From Lutraria lutraria (lineage: Eukaryota > Mollusca > Bivalvia > Venerida > Mactridae): a stretch of DNA of 64,000 nucleotides. The translations under genes were made by a program, and so were the position numbers. Every line of letters begins with the position of its first letter. The first letter of the stretch is position 1. The notes under the pieces are model-generated. The model saw only the letters and a list, made by a program, of their open reading frames with translations. It ran no database searches and had not been told where the DNA came from. Shown piece after piece: positions 1 to 11,851 of this stretch. The stretch is from the NCBI GenBank assembly GCA_964023205.1, contig OZ026838.1, positions 31,399,843-31,463,842 of the forward strand. Direction: 5' to 3'.

Positions 1-2122
1 AATGTCACAGGTCGAGATAGAAGATTGGAGAAGAAACACCATAATAAAGAGGAATGTACGTGTAGATCGAGTGTTAATATTTGGGCGCTAGAATTTATAT
101 CTTTATAATTAACTGTGCTATTGATTTTGATACCAGTAAGATGACCGACAGGATATATACAGCCCTGGGGAACACCCATTTCATGTTCGTTTCCTCGGAT
201 GTGACAGATTGTTTCCCACTCAAACCCACTCTGAGACCAAACCCATGAAGACTTTTAAATTAACAGTCTCTCTCAGAAAAATATCTCAGTGTACAAGACG
301 ATCAACTGTACCACGTTGGCGACGGAAACCACTCGATCTGCTGTACATTGACACTAAGGTTGTTAGATTCCAAGAATCATATATACAAGTCGCGATCTCT
401 TGTTCATTTTTCTTTCCAGTGTTTTACAGATACAACTGGGAAGAGCTATTTGGGCGATAATTACATGTATTAGGATCAGTCCTGAGAACCCTTACCCGGA
501 ATATGTACGTGTTACTTGTATCAATACTTCTATCCAGGAAGAAAAATTCACAAGAATCCCATACAATATTAAAACTATCAAGTAAAAGAGAAAGAGTTTG
601 ATTGGGTTAATGTTTAACAATTTGATAATGAAATTTGTCTGGACCAAGTAAAGTATCATTTGGTTTGTTACGAGTGCCACGTACGAGGAGGTAAGGTACA
701 CTCATGTTTTGCATGCACTACCCAGGTGCGATATATCTGGCACTGTTCATTAATGGTAAGTTTTTTATAAGTCACAATCTCGCCATTTCAAATTCTAAGT
801 ATAATTATGCTATAGTTAATTGATAAGTGACTTGAAACTTGAAACTTGAAAATTTGATTAAACGCCTATTTCTACATATAAATACATATTCAATGGCGTT
901 GTACAATGAAAGACAAAAACAAAACAAAAAAACAGATGAAAATACACAAATATACACTTGCCATATATAAACATGCAAGTTGTTCAATTAATGGCCAAAT
1001 GTTTTGATAAATTTACTGGTACCCCCCAAAAAAATATCTACTTGATACTAACAATTGAAAAAAATATTAATCGGGGAGTATTAGTCATCACCACTAGAGT
1101 TGCCAATAACATGTAATGTTTATGCCCATTGTTTACGTTCTGTATATATATATATATAATAATGAAAAATAACTAACATTCCATAGGTATTATTATATAA
1201 TTCAATTGCCGACCGGTTTCGTCACTGAATTGAATCATATAATAATACCTATGGAATGTTAGTTATTTTTCATTATTAATTTGCTTGACTCGGATATATT
1301 TTTTGACATTTTATATATATAATATATATGTACAGAGCAAGGGCCGGTGTAAACTGGTTCCCGTTCCATGTTGCAGTGCACGGCTTTGTACACCCGGTGA
1401 ATACACTTTGCGTTTTATTTCTCTCTTTGAGGTACTAAGGCTTTCGTTGGGTTAAAAAAAGGACAAAGTTCACGAAATATATCTAAAATAACAAAATATA
1501 AACTTTGGTATGCTTTCTTAATCGTTGGTTAACACGTTGTTGCATTTCCATGATTTAATCCTATAAGACCCATATTCTTTTATGCAATGAGTGTGCATCT
1601 TGTACTTTACCTCTCCGTGTACTCTTTTTACCTATGTTGTTTTGACTATTTTTCGGACAGGCGAAATTCGGATAATTGTTAAGTACCGTACATGACATGT
1701 ATGTTAATTAAATCTCTAATGATTTGGAACTATCTAAACAAATTAATTCATATTATTGCCTCATTTTTGTATCATTGTTTTTTTGCATGGTAGCACTTAG
1801 AATTTAACCATCATAAACAATCAAACTGATTGACTTGTATAAATTTTACCATATATTCACCCCAAAAAAATGTTCTGAATCTGATCAATCAAGCTTGGAT
1901 TTGAAATTGTTGTCACAGTGAACTTTGACTGCAAATGTTAATGTGTTTTACAAATAAATGATTTGCAATGTATTTGCTACATATATGATAAATTGTTGAT
2001 AAAATTATGAAATATTTTCTTCATTTTCATTTCTATTATTAGTATTAATGGACATTATAAAACTGTTTCAGATGTTGATTGTATTGTATTAAGTTGAAAT
2101 GATACTGCCTTAAACATATACA
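1..2122. other. Upstream flank of the MCCC2-like gene; no gene seen
   Basis: AT-rich sequence without a supportable exon. It contains the palindrome at 1157-1278, short TA runs around 1142 and 1313, and at about 1338-1382 a copy of a word (ACTGGTTCCCGTTCCATG) that also occurs inverted at 35310-35340 and in broken form at 37648-37712. The MCCC2-like promoter presumably lies in the last part, but no core promoter element can be assigned. Confidence 0.5.
1157..1278. repeat. Near-perfect palindrome (51-bp arms, 20-bp loop)
   Basis: Left arm 1157-1207 is the reverse complement of 1228-1278 with about one mismatch; the loop is GCCGACCGGTTTCGTCACTG. One arm plus the loop word and the following TTTGCTTGACT...GGATATATTTTTT sequence recurs at 35911-36020. 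Confidence 0.95.
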
Positions 2123-5100
2123 ATGGCTAATCCAGTTGCCGTGGTTACACAGTTACTGAGAAAGACGGTGGTTGCTTGTGCCTCAAGATCATTGCATTTA
2201 TCTTCCTGTAAATGTAGCCAACGTACAGAACGTAGAACGAAGCCATTTCCTGTCCTTGATGGTGAAGTTGTTACCAACTCAAAGGAGTTTGCAAAAAATG
2301 GCGAAGTTTCTAAGCAATATGAATCAAAATATGGGGAAATACTGGCTAAGTCATATGAAGGTGGAGGTGAAAAAGCTATAGCTCGACATGTTAAACAGCA
2401 TAAGAAATTATTAGTTGAAGAAAGAGCTAGACTACTCTTGGATGATTACAATGATTTTCTGGAGTTGTCTCCCATTGCTGGTCATGCAATGCCGTATGGA
2501 AATATATCAAGAGCGGGAATACTAGGAGGTAAGCTTCACATTTATGTACCTACATTGTATAACATCTGTATATGAATTATGATACATGCATTGTATCAAG
2601 CTATAAAATAACTTCACACTCTATGTTTGGATTCTGTGCCTACTACCTACATTTAGTTTGCTATTTGATTATTTCAGGAATTGGTAAGATCCATGGAAAG
2701 TATTGTATGATTATAGCGAATGATGGTAGCCTTAAGGGTGGAACAGTATTTCCTATAACTTTGAAGAAACAATTAAGACTTCAAGAGATCGCACAACAGA
2801 ACAGAATACCATGTATATATGCTGTAGACTCTGGTGGAGCATTTCTACCTTTACAGGTAAACACTAGAAGTTTTACTTTGCCTAATACAGCTATGATGAA
2901 AAGGGATTATAACTTTAAATATATTGTGCTTGGGATGAGGTAATCACTTGTTAGTTACTTGTTTTATACTAAGTTGCCTCTGAGAAAATGAGCTTCCAGT
3001 ACCTGGTACCATATTCAATTTCTGACTCGTGAGCTGAAATAACAGGTTTTTCTTTATGCTAATGGAAAAGGATATATTTTCCCTTTATTCAGATGTCATT
3101 TTGTCCTAAATAATCCATTATATTTCTTTTTAAAGAATGGCCTTTACTCACAGAGTGGCCTTTATTTGGAACTGGCTGCAAATACAGGTTTTACTGTAGG
3201 TACTAGTTGTTGACTAAATACACAATTCATCTACATTGCATATACATCTAGTACATGTACACATACATGTCATTTAACTGTAGTATTCTATGTTTTTAGC
3301 TCACCTGATTCATCAGGTGAGCTTTTAGGATCGGTGAATGTCCGGCGTCCATCGTCCGTCCACAATCAGTTTGTTTACACTCTAGCAACCACAGCTCTTA
3401 ACAAATCGTGATTAAACTTGCTCACAATGTATATGGCCACAATGTCTCGGCTAACTTCGATTATGGGCAAAATCGGACAATAACTTCTAGAGTTATGGGC
3501 CCTTGAATTAAAAAATTTGCTATATTTAGCTTGTTTACACTCTAACGCCTTCATTTATTCACCAATCCTAATCATATTTTCAGTAAATGTGTATAACCAA
3601 AAGATCTTGGACAAGTTCGATTATGGGCGGAATCGGACCAGAACTTCAAGAGTTATGGGCCCTTGACTTCGGAAATTTGCTATATTTTATCTTGTTTACA
3701 CTCTAGCACCTTCATTTATTTACCGATCCTAATAATATTTTCAGTAAATGAGTATAACCAAAAGATCTTGGACAAGTTAGATTATGGGTGGAATCGGACC
3801 AGAACTTCAAGAGTTATGGGCCCTTGACTTAGAAAATTTGCTATATTTTACACTCTAGCGCCTTCATTTATTCACTGATCCTAATCATATTTACAATGAA
3901 TGTGTATTACCTTATGGATTTGGACAAGCTTAGTTATGGGTGGAATCAGACCACAACTTCAAGAGTTATGGGCCCTTGGATTAGAAAATTTGCTACATTT
4001 TAGCTTGTTTAACAGTATTATACCTTTATTGTTGGTTTTGATCTCAAAATCTACGTAAAAATGAGTTTTACGAGATGGAAACTATATTACCTGGTCATTG
4101 ATTATTGGCCTTTGTTCTCAGGTGAGCGATATAGGGCCGGCCAATGTGGCCCTCTCGTCTCTTATGTGTTCAATAAATACATACATGTAGATAGATTTGA
4201 AGGATTATTTAAATTTTTTATTTCAGTCTGAGATTTTCTTACCAGGTGGAAGAACATTTTACAATGAAGCTGTTATGTCTTCTATGGGTATACCACAGGT
4301 ATATTTATATAAATGGTATCAAAATAATAATGTCTAATGATTCATCGATGACATTAAAGTGTAACTTACCAAAGTAAACCATTTTGAATAATTGATACAG
4401 TTGTTATGCCCATTTATCAATATTGTTTTTGGCCTGTTTGTCTGTTTGTTTGTACCAAACTTGAACCATGCCTATAAAATCAAAATACTTCCACCTACAA
4501 TCATCAAACTTCATATGTTGGTTCATCATGACAACCCTTACAGGATCTGTGCACTTTTTAGGTCAGTAGGTTCAAGGTCATGGGGTCATTGTCTTGTTTT
4601 CGAAATGTAATGCTAAACAAAAGTTTGCTCATTCTTTCAGAAATTGGTTTCTTCCAACTTCTTTTCATTATAATAATAATAATTTGTTTATCTAAAGTTG
4701 TTAAACTTATGAAATGTTTATTCCTAGATTGCTGTTGTATGTGGTAGTTGCACTGCCGGTGGTGCTTATGTTCCAACAATGGCGGATGAAGCAGTAATTG
4801 TTCATAGAATTGGTACTATATTTCTGGGTGGTCCACCTTTAGTACAGGCTGCTACAGGTGAGATTATATCTGCTGAAGATCTCGGTGGAGCTACTCTTCA
4901 TTGTAGGTATGTAAAATTCTTTAAGATCAAGGTTTTTTCTCTCTCCCTTAGTCTGTTGAAAATAGCTGGTGTAAGTTAGGATTTTGGGAAAATTACATAA
5001 CTTTAATAAACTTTTCAATTGGGAATGTGCCTTTAATAGGCGTCTCTTATAGAAGGTGAAAAACCACTGAAGATTGTTTGTTGGTATATTTAAAGCCATT

Positions 5101-8100
5101 TATCTGCATTACCTCTCATATGTGTAGTCATTTTATCTTGCCAATGAGTATTTAAGTAAGTCCAAGGCTATTAAAAATTCCCAGTCTGACCCTATGGGCA
5201 ATCATAAATTCTATTTGTAAAATCCATTTATTAAGGTTGTTGAGAAATTTACTTCATCACTAGCCCAATTTATCATGGAAAATTGGTTGTCATAAGAATG
5301 CAAAATGGTAAGAGTGGGAGGTTTACTGTAACACCATAATATTACTGAACTAAATAATGTTATTATCTGAGAAAGTCTGTATCCAGTAATAACACATATT
5401 ATGCTGTTGGGTGATTACGGGTGTCAAAGATGCAATATGTCTGTTTACACTTCAGTGCTTTACACAATTTCTTTGACATTTGCAAGTGAATTGCTTGAAC
5501 TTGAATCTGTTCACAATTTTCCAATTTAGAAATTGATAATTTAGCCTTAGGGATATGGCAAATAACTTGTCTGTATACAGTGCACCCTCTCCAAAGCAAC
5601 ACCCTTTGGGAGTAGCAAAATCATGTTGTTGTTGTTAAGAGGTTGTTGCTCTAGAGAGGTTAAATTAATAGTTGAATTGTGAATTTGGAAAAGGGAAAAT
5701 CATGCTGTTGTTTGAAGGGAGATTGTTGCTCAAGAGAGGGCCACTCTAGAGAGGTTGTACTGTATGTGCTTTTCTTATCTATGTTCAGTGTAAGTGGCTG
5801 CACAGATTACTATGCTGCAGATGAATATGAGGGGTTTCAGATAGGACGTGATCTTGTGGAATCTCTAAATCTGCCCCAACATCCTGGTCCAAATAGGGAG
5901 CCAGAAGATCCCTTATTTGATCCTGAAGAAATCTCTGGCCTTATCCCAGCTGTAGGACAGGAAAATATGGACATAAGAAAGGTATCAAAGATTATATGCT
6001 ATGCCATACTGTAGATCACTATTTTTCGTTGGGGGTTTAATTTCTAGGATTTCATGGGTCTACTCATCCACAAAATTAAATCCCATGTATGTATTGCTGA
6101 AATACTGGTCAACATTCCAAAATTGGCAATGTCTGAAATACTAGTAGTTTCTGGTATTTTCCAGAACTGAGAAAAAATAAGCTCCAACAGTATGTTGTTG
6201 TTTGAGTAATACATAGTAGGAAAAATATGCTTATCAGATTCAGGTGAAAATGAAACAAGTCTCTGGTTATGCTTTATTATTAATTTTGATTATTATTTAA
6301 ACTTCATATCAAATAGACTGGAACATGAGGGCCGTGCTGAGATAGTGCTAAAATAATGTTATTTGCTATTTCCTATCTTCAGGTGATTTCACGTATTGTT
6401 GATGGTAGTAGATTTAATGAGTTTAAAGTCCAGTTTGGGACCACACTTGTGACTGGATTTGCTCACATACAGGGGTAAGTAGTATCTATGGACAGTTCCT
6501 CTGCTAGATCCTGTCATGAATGATTCATACTGTAATCACTTGTATATAAGAAGCATGGTTTTACATCCAAATGCAAACCCAAAAATTGGATGGAACTCAA
6601 ACAATAGAACTCAATCCTAATTTATTCCAGGACTCAACATGGACAAATTTGGCCAAATTGAATTCATTTTTTAAGTACTGGAGATTACTATCAAATGATG
6701 TATTGAAAAAAATTCAATGTGTTCCTTTAAAATCCCTTATGGCCATACATTTCCCAGATTTCCTAGAGTCTAGACATCTACACAAGTTTGAAAATCAACA
6801 ATATACGCTGCTAATTATGAGTGTTGAGAGTTTACATTAACATTAACTCTTTAAAAAAATTATGTTGTTAGAGGATCATATTAGAAAGATGTAACATTAA
6901 AGCCCCAATAAGGCTTAAAATTGGTAATATTTTCTATGTACAAAGAATCTCGAAAGACTGAGATATCAAAATATGCCCAAAATGGTACAGAATGGATCTG
7001 TATCTGATCTCGGGTCGACGTTCCTTCTTTGTGAAATAAGCAACTGAAAACTCTATTTAGTATTTTGTCCTCCGTACAAAATACTAAATATTGTTTACGT
7101 TTAAATTTCCCGAACAATTCCGAAAACTCTTCGTCAATGATCAGAAGTATGCACAAAATTCTCTGTAGTCTCCGGAAAGTGACGGAGGTACAGTCGGAAT
7201 ACATTTAGTGCCGTATTTGTAAACAAACCGGGCTTGTTATGTCAATCGTCAAGGAAAGATTATTTAACATATATGACAGTTTGCGTGTGTTTTAATCACA
7301 CATTGTGTTTATTATTTATCAGTCTTCAAATCAGTATCACAGATTTGTGTTTTCTAAATGAAGAAAATACCTCGTTTGGGAACCTTATTGTGGCTTTAAT
7401 ATGACCTTATTCTTTAAAAAATATCTGTGGGAGGATGATGTAACATCAACTCCCTCCCAGTCTGTAAACAAATAATATTTGTCCGAGGATCGAATAAGAA
7501 TGATAATAATACAAGATTAACTCCATTTTCTGCTGTAGGTATTTGGTTGGTATAGTTGCTAACAATGGTGAGGTAACGGACAAGGCTGCTGCTAAAGGTG
7601 CACATTTTGTACAGATGTGTACTGAACGTCACATTCCACTTGTGTTCCTACATAATACTACATCTAAACAAAATGCCAATAACTATGGTATGTGTTAATT
7701 TTTTCTTTTGTCAAGGTGCACTTGCTTATTCTTTTCATTTCTGAATATCATAAGCATGTTTTTATTTTTAATATTTTTTTTTCATTTTTGGTTCTTGCTG
7801 CTTACTTCAGAAAAATGGTACATGTATGCTGTATAATTCGTATTCCAATACAACATGAAACAAATTTTCCTATGAAAGCTGCATTTCTTCATACCAAGAT
7901 AAATGAACTTGATCATCCTAAACTTTTTGCTGACACCTCAAGTTTAACAATATACTTTATACATTATTGAATGCTTTGTGAATGATATTGTTTTATGAAG
8001 GAATTTGTATGACTCCTTTTTATGAAGTTTATGCTAAAAAAATGAAGGATAATACAATTATTTACCCATCTCTGAAAAGTATTGAAACAAAAGGATCCGA

Positions 8101-11100
8101 TCTAAAATAAAAATTGAATATCGAGGGTTCAACGCAACAGTGTCGTACCTCATATGGAAATAAGAACAAGTTACGACAGTGTTGCGCTGAGCCTTCGATA
8201 TGTTCAAGCCCTATTCTTCAAGGATGATACATGTGTAGTACTTTTGAGTAGCTTACTGATTATTCTAGTATATATTGGGAGACTCATGAACTTTACTAAG
8301 TGCATTTGGAAGCTGTCACTTCTTGTACAGGGGTAAAAATTTTCAAGTTTTTGAAGGTCTGGAAATCTCGTAAATCTTGTGAGAAATTTTTGGGATTACC
8401 CTTTATCTGATAAGATTGACCGATGCTACTAATGTTGGTAACTTTGCTTTTTGTTGTCATAAATTTCAGGTAAAATTTTCAAGTTTTTTAGCTCACCTGA
8501 TTCATCAGGTGAGCTTTTAGGATCAATGAATGTCCGGCATCCGGCCACAATTAGTTTGTTTACACTCTAGCATCCGTAGCTCTTAACGAATCATGATCAA
8601 ACTCACAATGTATATGGCCACAATGTCTCGGATAAGTTCAATTATGGGCCCTTGAGTTATAGGCCCTTGAATTACAAAATTTTCTATATTTAGCTTGTTT
8701 ACCCTCTAGCGGCTTCATTTATTCAGCAATCCTAATAATATTTTCAGTAAATGTGTATAACCAAAAGATCTTTTACAAGTTCGATTATGGGCGGAATCGG
8801 ACCAGAACTTCAAGAGTTATGGGCCCTTGACTTTGAAAATTTGATATATTTGAGTTTGTTTACACTCTAGCACCTTCATTCACCAATCCTAATCATATTT
8901 TCAGTAAATGTGTATAACCCAAAGATCTTGGACAACGTCAATTATGGGCGGAATCGGACCGGAACTTCAAGAGTTATGGGCCCTTGACTTAGAACATTTG
9001 CTATATTTGGCTTGTTCTCACTCTAGCGCATTCATTCATTCACCGTTCCTACTCATATTTACAATGAATGTTTATGACCTTACAGTCTTGGACAAGTTCA
9101 GTTATGGGTGGAATCGGACCAGAATTCAAGAGTTATTGGCCCTTGGATTAGAAAATTTGCTACATTTTAGCTTGTTTAACAGTATTATGCCTTCATTGTT
9201 GGTTTTGATCTAAAAATCCACGTAAAAAAAGGGATATACGAGATGGAAACTATATTATCTGGTCATCAATTATTGTGCCTTGGTTCTCAGGTGAGCGTTA
9301 AAGGGCCATCTTGGCCCTCTTGTTTAAAATTTCCATCTTTTCCCCCTGTATTTATTATTTATTCTGTATTACCATACATGTATTTGATTCTGTTCTAGGT
9401 TTGGTTGGTGGTGACATGTTGAGAGATCATGCCAAACTGATTGGTGCCATCAGTTGTGCCAAAGTACCAAAGATATCAGTGGTTGTAGGAAATAGTATAG
9501 GACATACAAACTTCCTAATGGTGAGAAAATCATCGGCATTTAATATGAAAGGGCTTAGGTAGTGGGTTACATGTTGGCCACTCAACCCAGAGTTTAAACC
9601 ACACTAAGGTTCATAGTCACATATCTTTTAAAAAGAGAGTAGTACTATTTTACATGGAAACTGGATATTCCAAATAATAACAATTTTCCCCGCGACTGAA
9701 GTTGAATTAATGATCAAGATTTTGTTCATGTATACAATTATCTAACAGATGATCACAAAATATAATAAATCTACACTTGTAATTTGATTGACCAATTCAT
9801 GATTTTTGTCATATACTTCAACAAATGATTTCTTTTGACAAACAGTTCTAGGTAGAATGTGTGATTTTCCTGTAGTGTTTTGTTTCTTAGAATTTATTTG
9901 AGTCACTCTGTCAGTCTGTCGTCGGTCCGTTCATGCCCAGCAATTCACTCATTGCAGAGTTATGGCCCCTAGAACTTAGCAGTATGGTGTACTATTGCAT
10001 TCTTAGTGTCTAAACGGCATCGGGGGTGTTAGTCACCTCTGTGACAGCTCTAGTTTCATATGAAAATGTTATTTATTTTAGAAAAAAAATCCTTTACCGA
10101 AACATACAATTAAGATCATCTGTTTTTCGTATTTCAGTGTGGTAGGTCTAGCAGTCCAAACTTTATGTTCTCCTGGCCTAATGCTGTCATAGGAATGATG
10201 GACAAAACTGAACTTGTGCAAAATATTATCAACGTAAGTTTGTATATTTAGACATTTTGTGTCTAAAGATTTACATGTGTTATATGCTAACAGTATTAAT
10301 AAACATTTTTAGGTCTGCCCAGCTAGCTCAATGGTTGGAGTGTTTGTCTACTGATCAAGCGGTTGTGAGTTTGAACCCCGGGTGAGGCTCACACTGTCCG
10401 TGACAAATTTAACAGAAAATATAACATCCTATGTTAAATAGTCCTCCACCTCTAAATTAGATGGGGTAGCTTGGCAGAAGCTTATGTATGAAATGTGGTT
10501 GGTACTGGTTAAGGCCTAAATGAAGTCCAGGAAAGCTGGTTAGGAAAACAGCCAAATAAAAGAAGAGTTTGAGCAGTGACAGCTACGTAATATTGATTCT
10601 CTGGTTGTAAGGGAGACAACTCGTGCATGATTAAAACTTTACTTCACAGGAGTTATTGTTATTGACAAAATTGTTGGGAGGTAATAAAAGCCAAGGTTAA
10701 CTTATGAACTGTCAGAACATTGATATTGACACTGGAGTGAAGACAGTTATATGTATAACAAATTACCTGAATAACATAGGGATAGTTAATTGCTTCCTGT
10801 ATTCACGTCTGTTTTAGTCATGACTCATGTTTGTGTTGATAGAACTGGTTTACTTCATGTTGTATATCAGAATCTATGTGTAATACATCTGTGTTTGAGT
10901 ATAATATATGTACTGGTAAAATGCTCCTGACAAAAAAATGAAGAATTTAACTGAATTGTAACATAATAAACATTTATATACTCTGATGAACAAAAGTGTC
11001 AGCATTTGTTTAGCATTCCAGTAAATCGGAGTTATAGACAATTACGGAATTATGCAAACACAATTTCACCTAAGATTGAAACAATTTATTTAAATCATGG

Positions 11101-11851
11101 CTTCAAAGTAACTTTCTACATCATGTAAGGATCTAATGAATATTTCATCATATCATAACAAACTTGAAATGAATAAATGACATGCATTTTGTGATTGTAT
11201 ATTTTTCAGGAGAAATTTCAAGGTAAAGATGTTAATGATGATGAAAAACAAGAATTTGAGAATAAGATGCTACAAAAGTACTCTCTAGAAATGTCTGCAT
11301 TTTATAACAGTTCTCATCTCCTTGATGATGGAATCATTTTGCCTCGGAACACGCGACAGGTTTGTTTGACTATTTATCACAAGGGAGACAACTTGGGTTG
11401 GGAATTAATTATATCATTTATAATCATTGTTTTAACTTTCTTACAATGAGTTAGCTTTAATTCATAATGTATCAATTAAGCTCGAAATTGGTGAATATGA
11501 TTTTAAGTAAAGATAGATTTAGACCTTTGCTCTGCAATTCTCAGAAATACTCAGATGGTATTGTTTATCTGTGAATACTCGCATAGTGGCCACTTGATGC
11601 CACATCGCTATAATGAAAGCATTTTTCATACTGGTTTTCAATATTTCCTCTTTATTTTGGCTTCATAATGATACAACCTCAATGTTCATCATTTGGTGCC
11701 AAAGGGTTTTATTGTACCGGGTTTATAGCCCATTGTGCACTGACATTACTATACTCTTGTATTTGTATTGCAGGTGATTGGACATTGTCTTGACATTACA
11801 TCAGCATATCTACCTCGTGCAAAAACCGACTATTCTGTGATTAGAATGTAA
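2123..11851 (+). CDS. MCCC2-like: Methylcrotonoyl-CoA carboxylase beta-chain-like protein, mitochondrial (11 exons)
   Basis: Seen: joining exons 2123-2528, 2678-2856, 4227-4298, 4728-4906, 5789-5981, 6383-6474, 7539-7687, 9399-9520, 10138-10233, 11210-11359 and 11774-11851 gives one open frame of 1716 nt (571 residues plus TAA). Every intron is GT-AG. The N-terminus ([20 protein letters not shown]) is basic, hydrophobic and free of acidic residues, as in a mitochondrial presequence. Motifs include DSGGAFLP (186-193), [11 protein letters not shown] (from 225), [15 protein letters not shown] and SAEDLGGA. Known: MCC beta pairs with the biotin-bearing alpha chain to carboxylate 3-methylcrotonyl-CoA in leucine breakdown, and the human chain is about 560 residues. 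Odd: in the C-terminal half the family motifs GFMVG, GGSYGAGNYGM and MGGEQAA are replaced by [23 protein letters not shown] and MMDKTELV. I infer a diverged paralogue whose catalysis is uncertain. The family call is firm; orthology to the housekeeping MCCC2 is not. Introns hold repeats (3298-4160, 4430-4610, 8118-8201, 8490-9325, 9895-10055, 10313-10625). Confidence 0.9.
3298..4160 (+). mobile_element. Non-autonomous inverted-repeat element with internal ~150-bp tandem units (copy 1)
   Basis: Lies in intron 2 of the MCCC2-like gene. It begins AGCTCACCTGATTCATCAGG, itself a small palindrome, and ends near TTCTCAGGTGAGC, so the ends are inverted copies of GCTCACCTGA. Inside are three to four tandem units containing TTTACACTCTAG, TTCATTTATTCACC, CAAAAGATCTTGGACAAG, GGCGGAATCGGACC and AGAGTTATGGGCCCTTGA. 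No protein is encoded. Confidence 0.88.
4430..4610 (+). repeat. Interspersed repeat related to 40510-41270
   Basis: Intronic. Shares TGTTTGTACCAAACTT, CCTATAAAATCAAAA, CATCATGACAACC and AGGTCAGTAG with the longer repeat at 40510-41270. It is a 5' fragment of that family. Confidence 0.85.
5575..5765. repeat. CAACACCCTTTGGGAG / AGAGGTTGT repeat
   Basis: Sits immediately before exon 5 of the MCCC2-like gene. GAGAGGTTG and GTTGTTGCTC recur two or three times here, and the family appears inverted at 23910-23990. Confidence 0.6.
8118..8201. repeat. Short foldback element in intron 7
   Basis: ATATCGAGGGTTCAACGCAA (8118) is mirrored by TTGCGCTGAGCCTTCGATAT (ending 8201); arms are about 31 bp with few mismatches and a spacer of about 21 bp. 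Confidence 0.85.
8490..9325 (+). mobile_element. Second copy of the GCTCACCTGA inverted-repeat element
   Basis: Same ends, same internal units and same orientation as 3298-4160, in intron 7 of the same gene. The words CAAAAGATCTT, GGCGGAATCGGACC and GAGTTATGGGCCCTTGA recur. The short ORF at 8908-9213 is only this repeat read through and is not a gene. Confidence 0.88.
9895..10055 (+). repeat. Repeat copy with GAGTCACTCTGTCAGTC start and GTGACAGCTC end
   Basis: Intron 8 of the MCCC2-like gene. Shares GAGTCACTCTGTCAGTC, GTGTACTATTGCATTCTTAG and ACCTCTGTGACAGCTC with the fuller copy at 12065-12296. Confidence 0.85.
10313..10625 (+). mobile_element. tRNA-headed SINE
   Basis: TAGCTCAATGGTTGGAGTG resembles an internal A box and GGTTGTGAGTTTGAACCCC a B box, about 30 bp apart. 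A non-tRNA body follows, so this is a SINE head and not a tRNA gene. The far end near GGGAGACAACTC is approximate. Confidence 0.7.

Noticed and set aside
209..701. Short ORFs near the window start
   Set aside because: Composition and lack of domain or splice support fit chance ORFs in AT-rich DNA.
2172..2381. Second frame ORF over MCCC2-like exon 1
   Set aside because: Shadow of the exon whose main frame matches the carboxyltransferase family through 11 exons.
6571..7204. ORFs within intron 6 of the MCCC2-like gene
   Set aside because: No domain content, no splice support, and the flanking exons 6 and 7 join exactly in frame without them.
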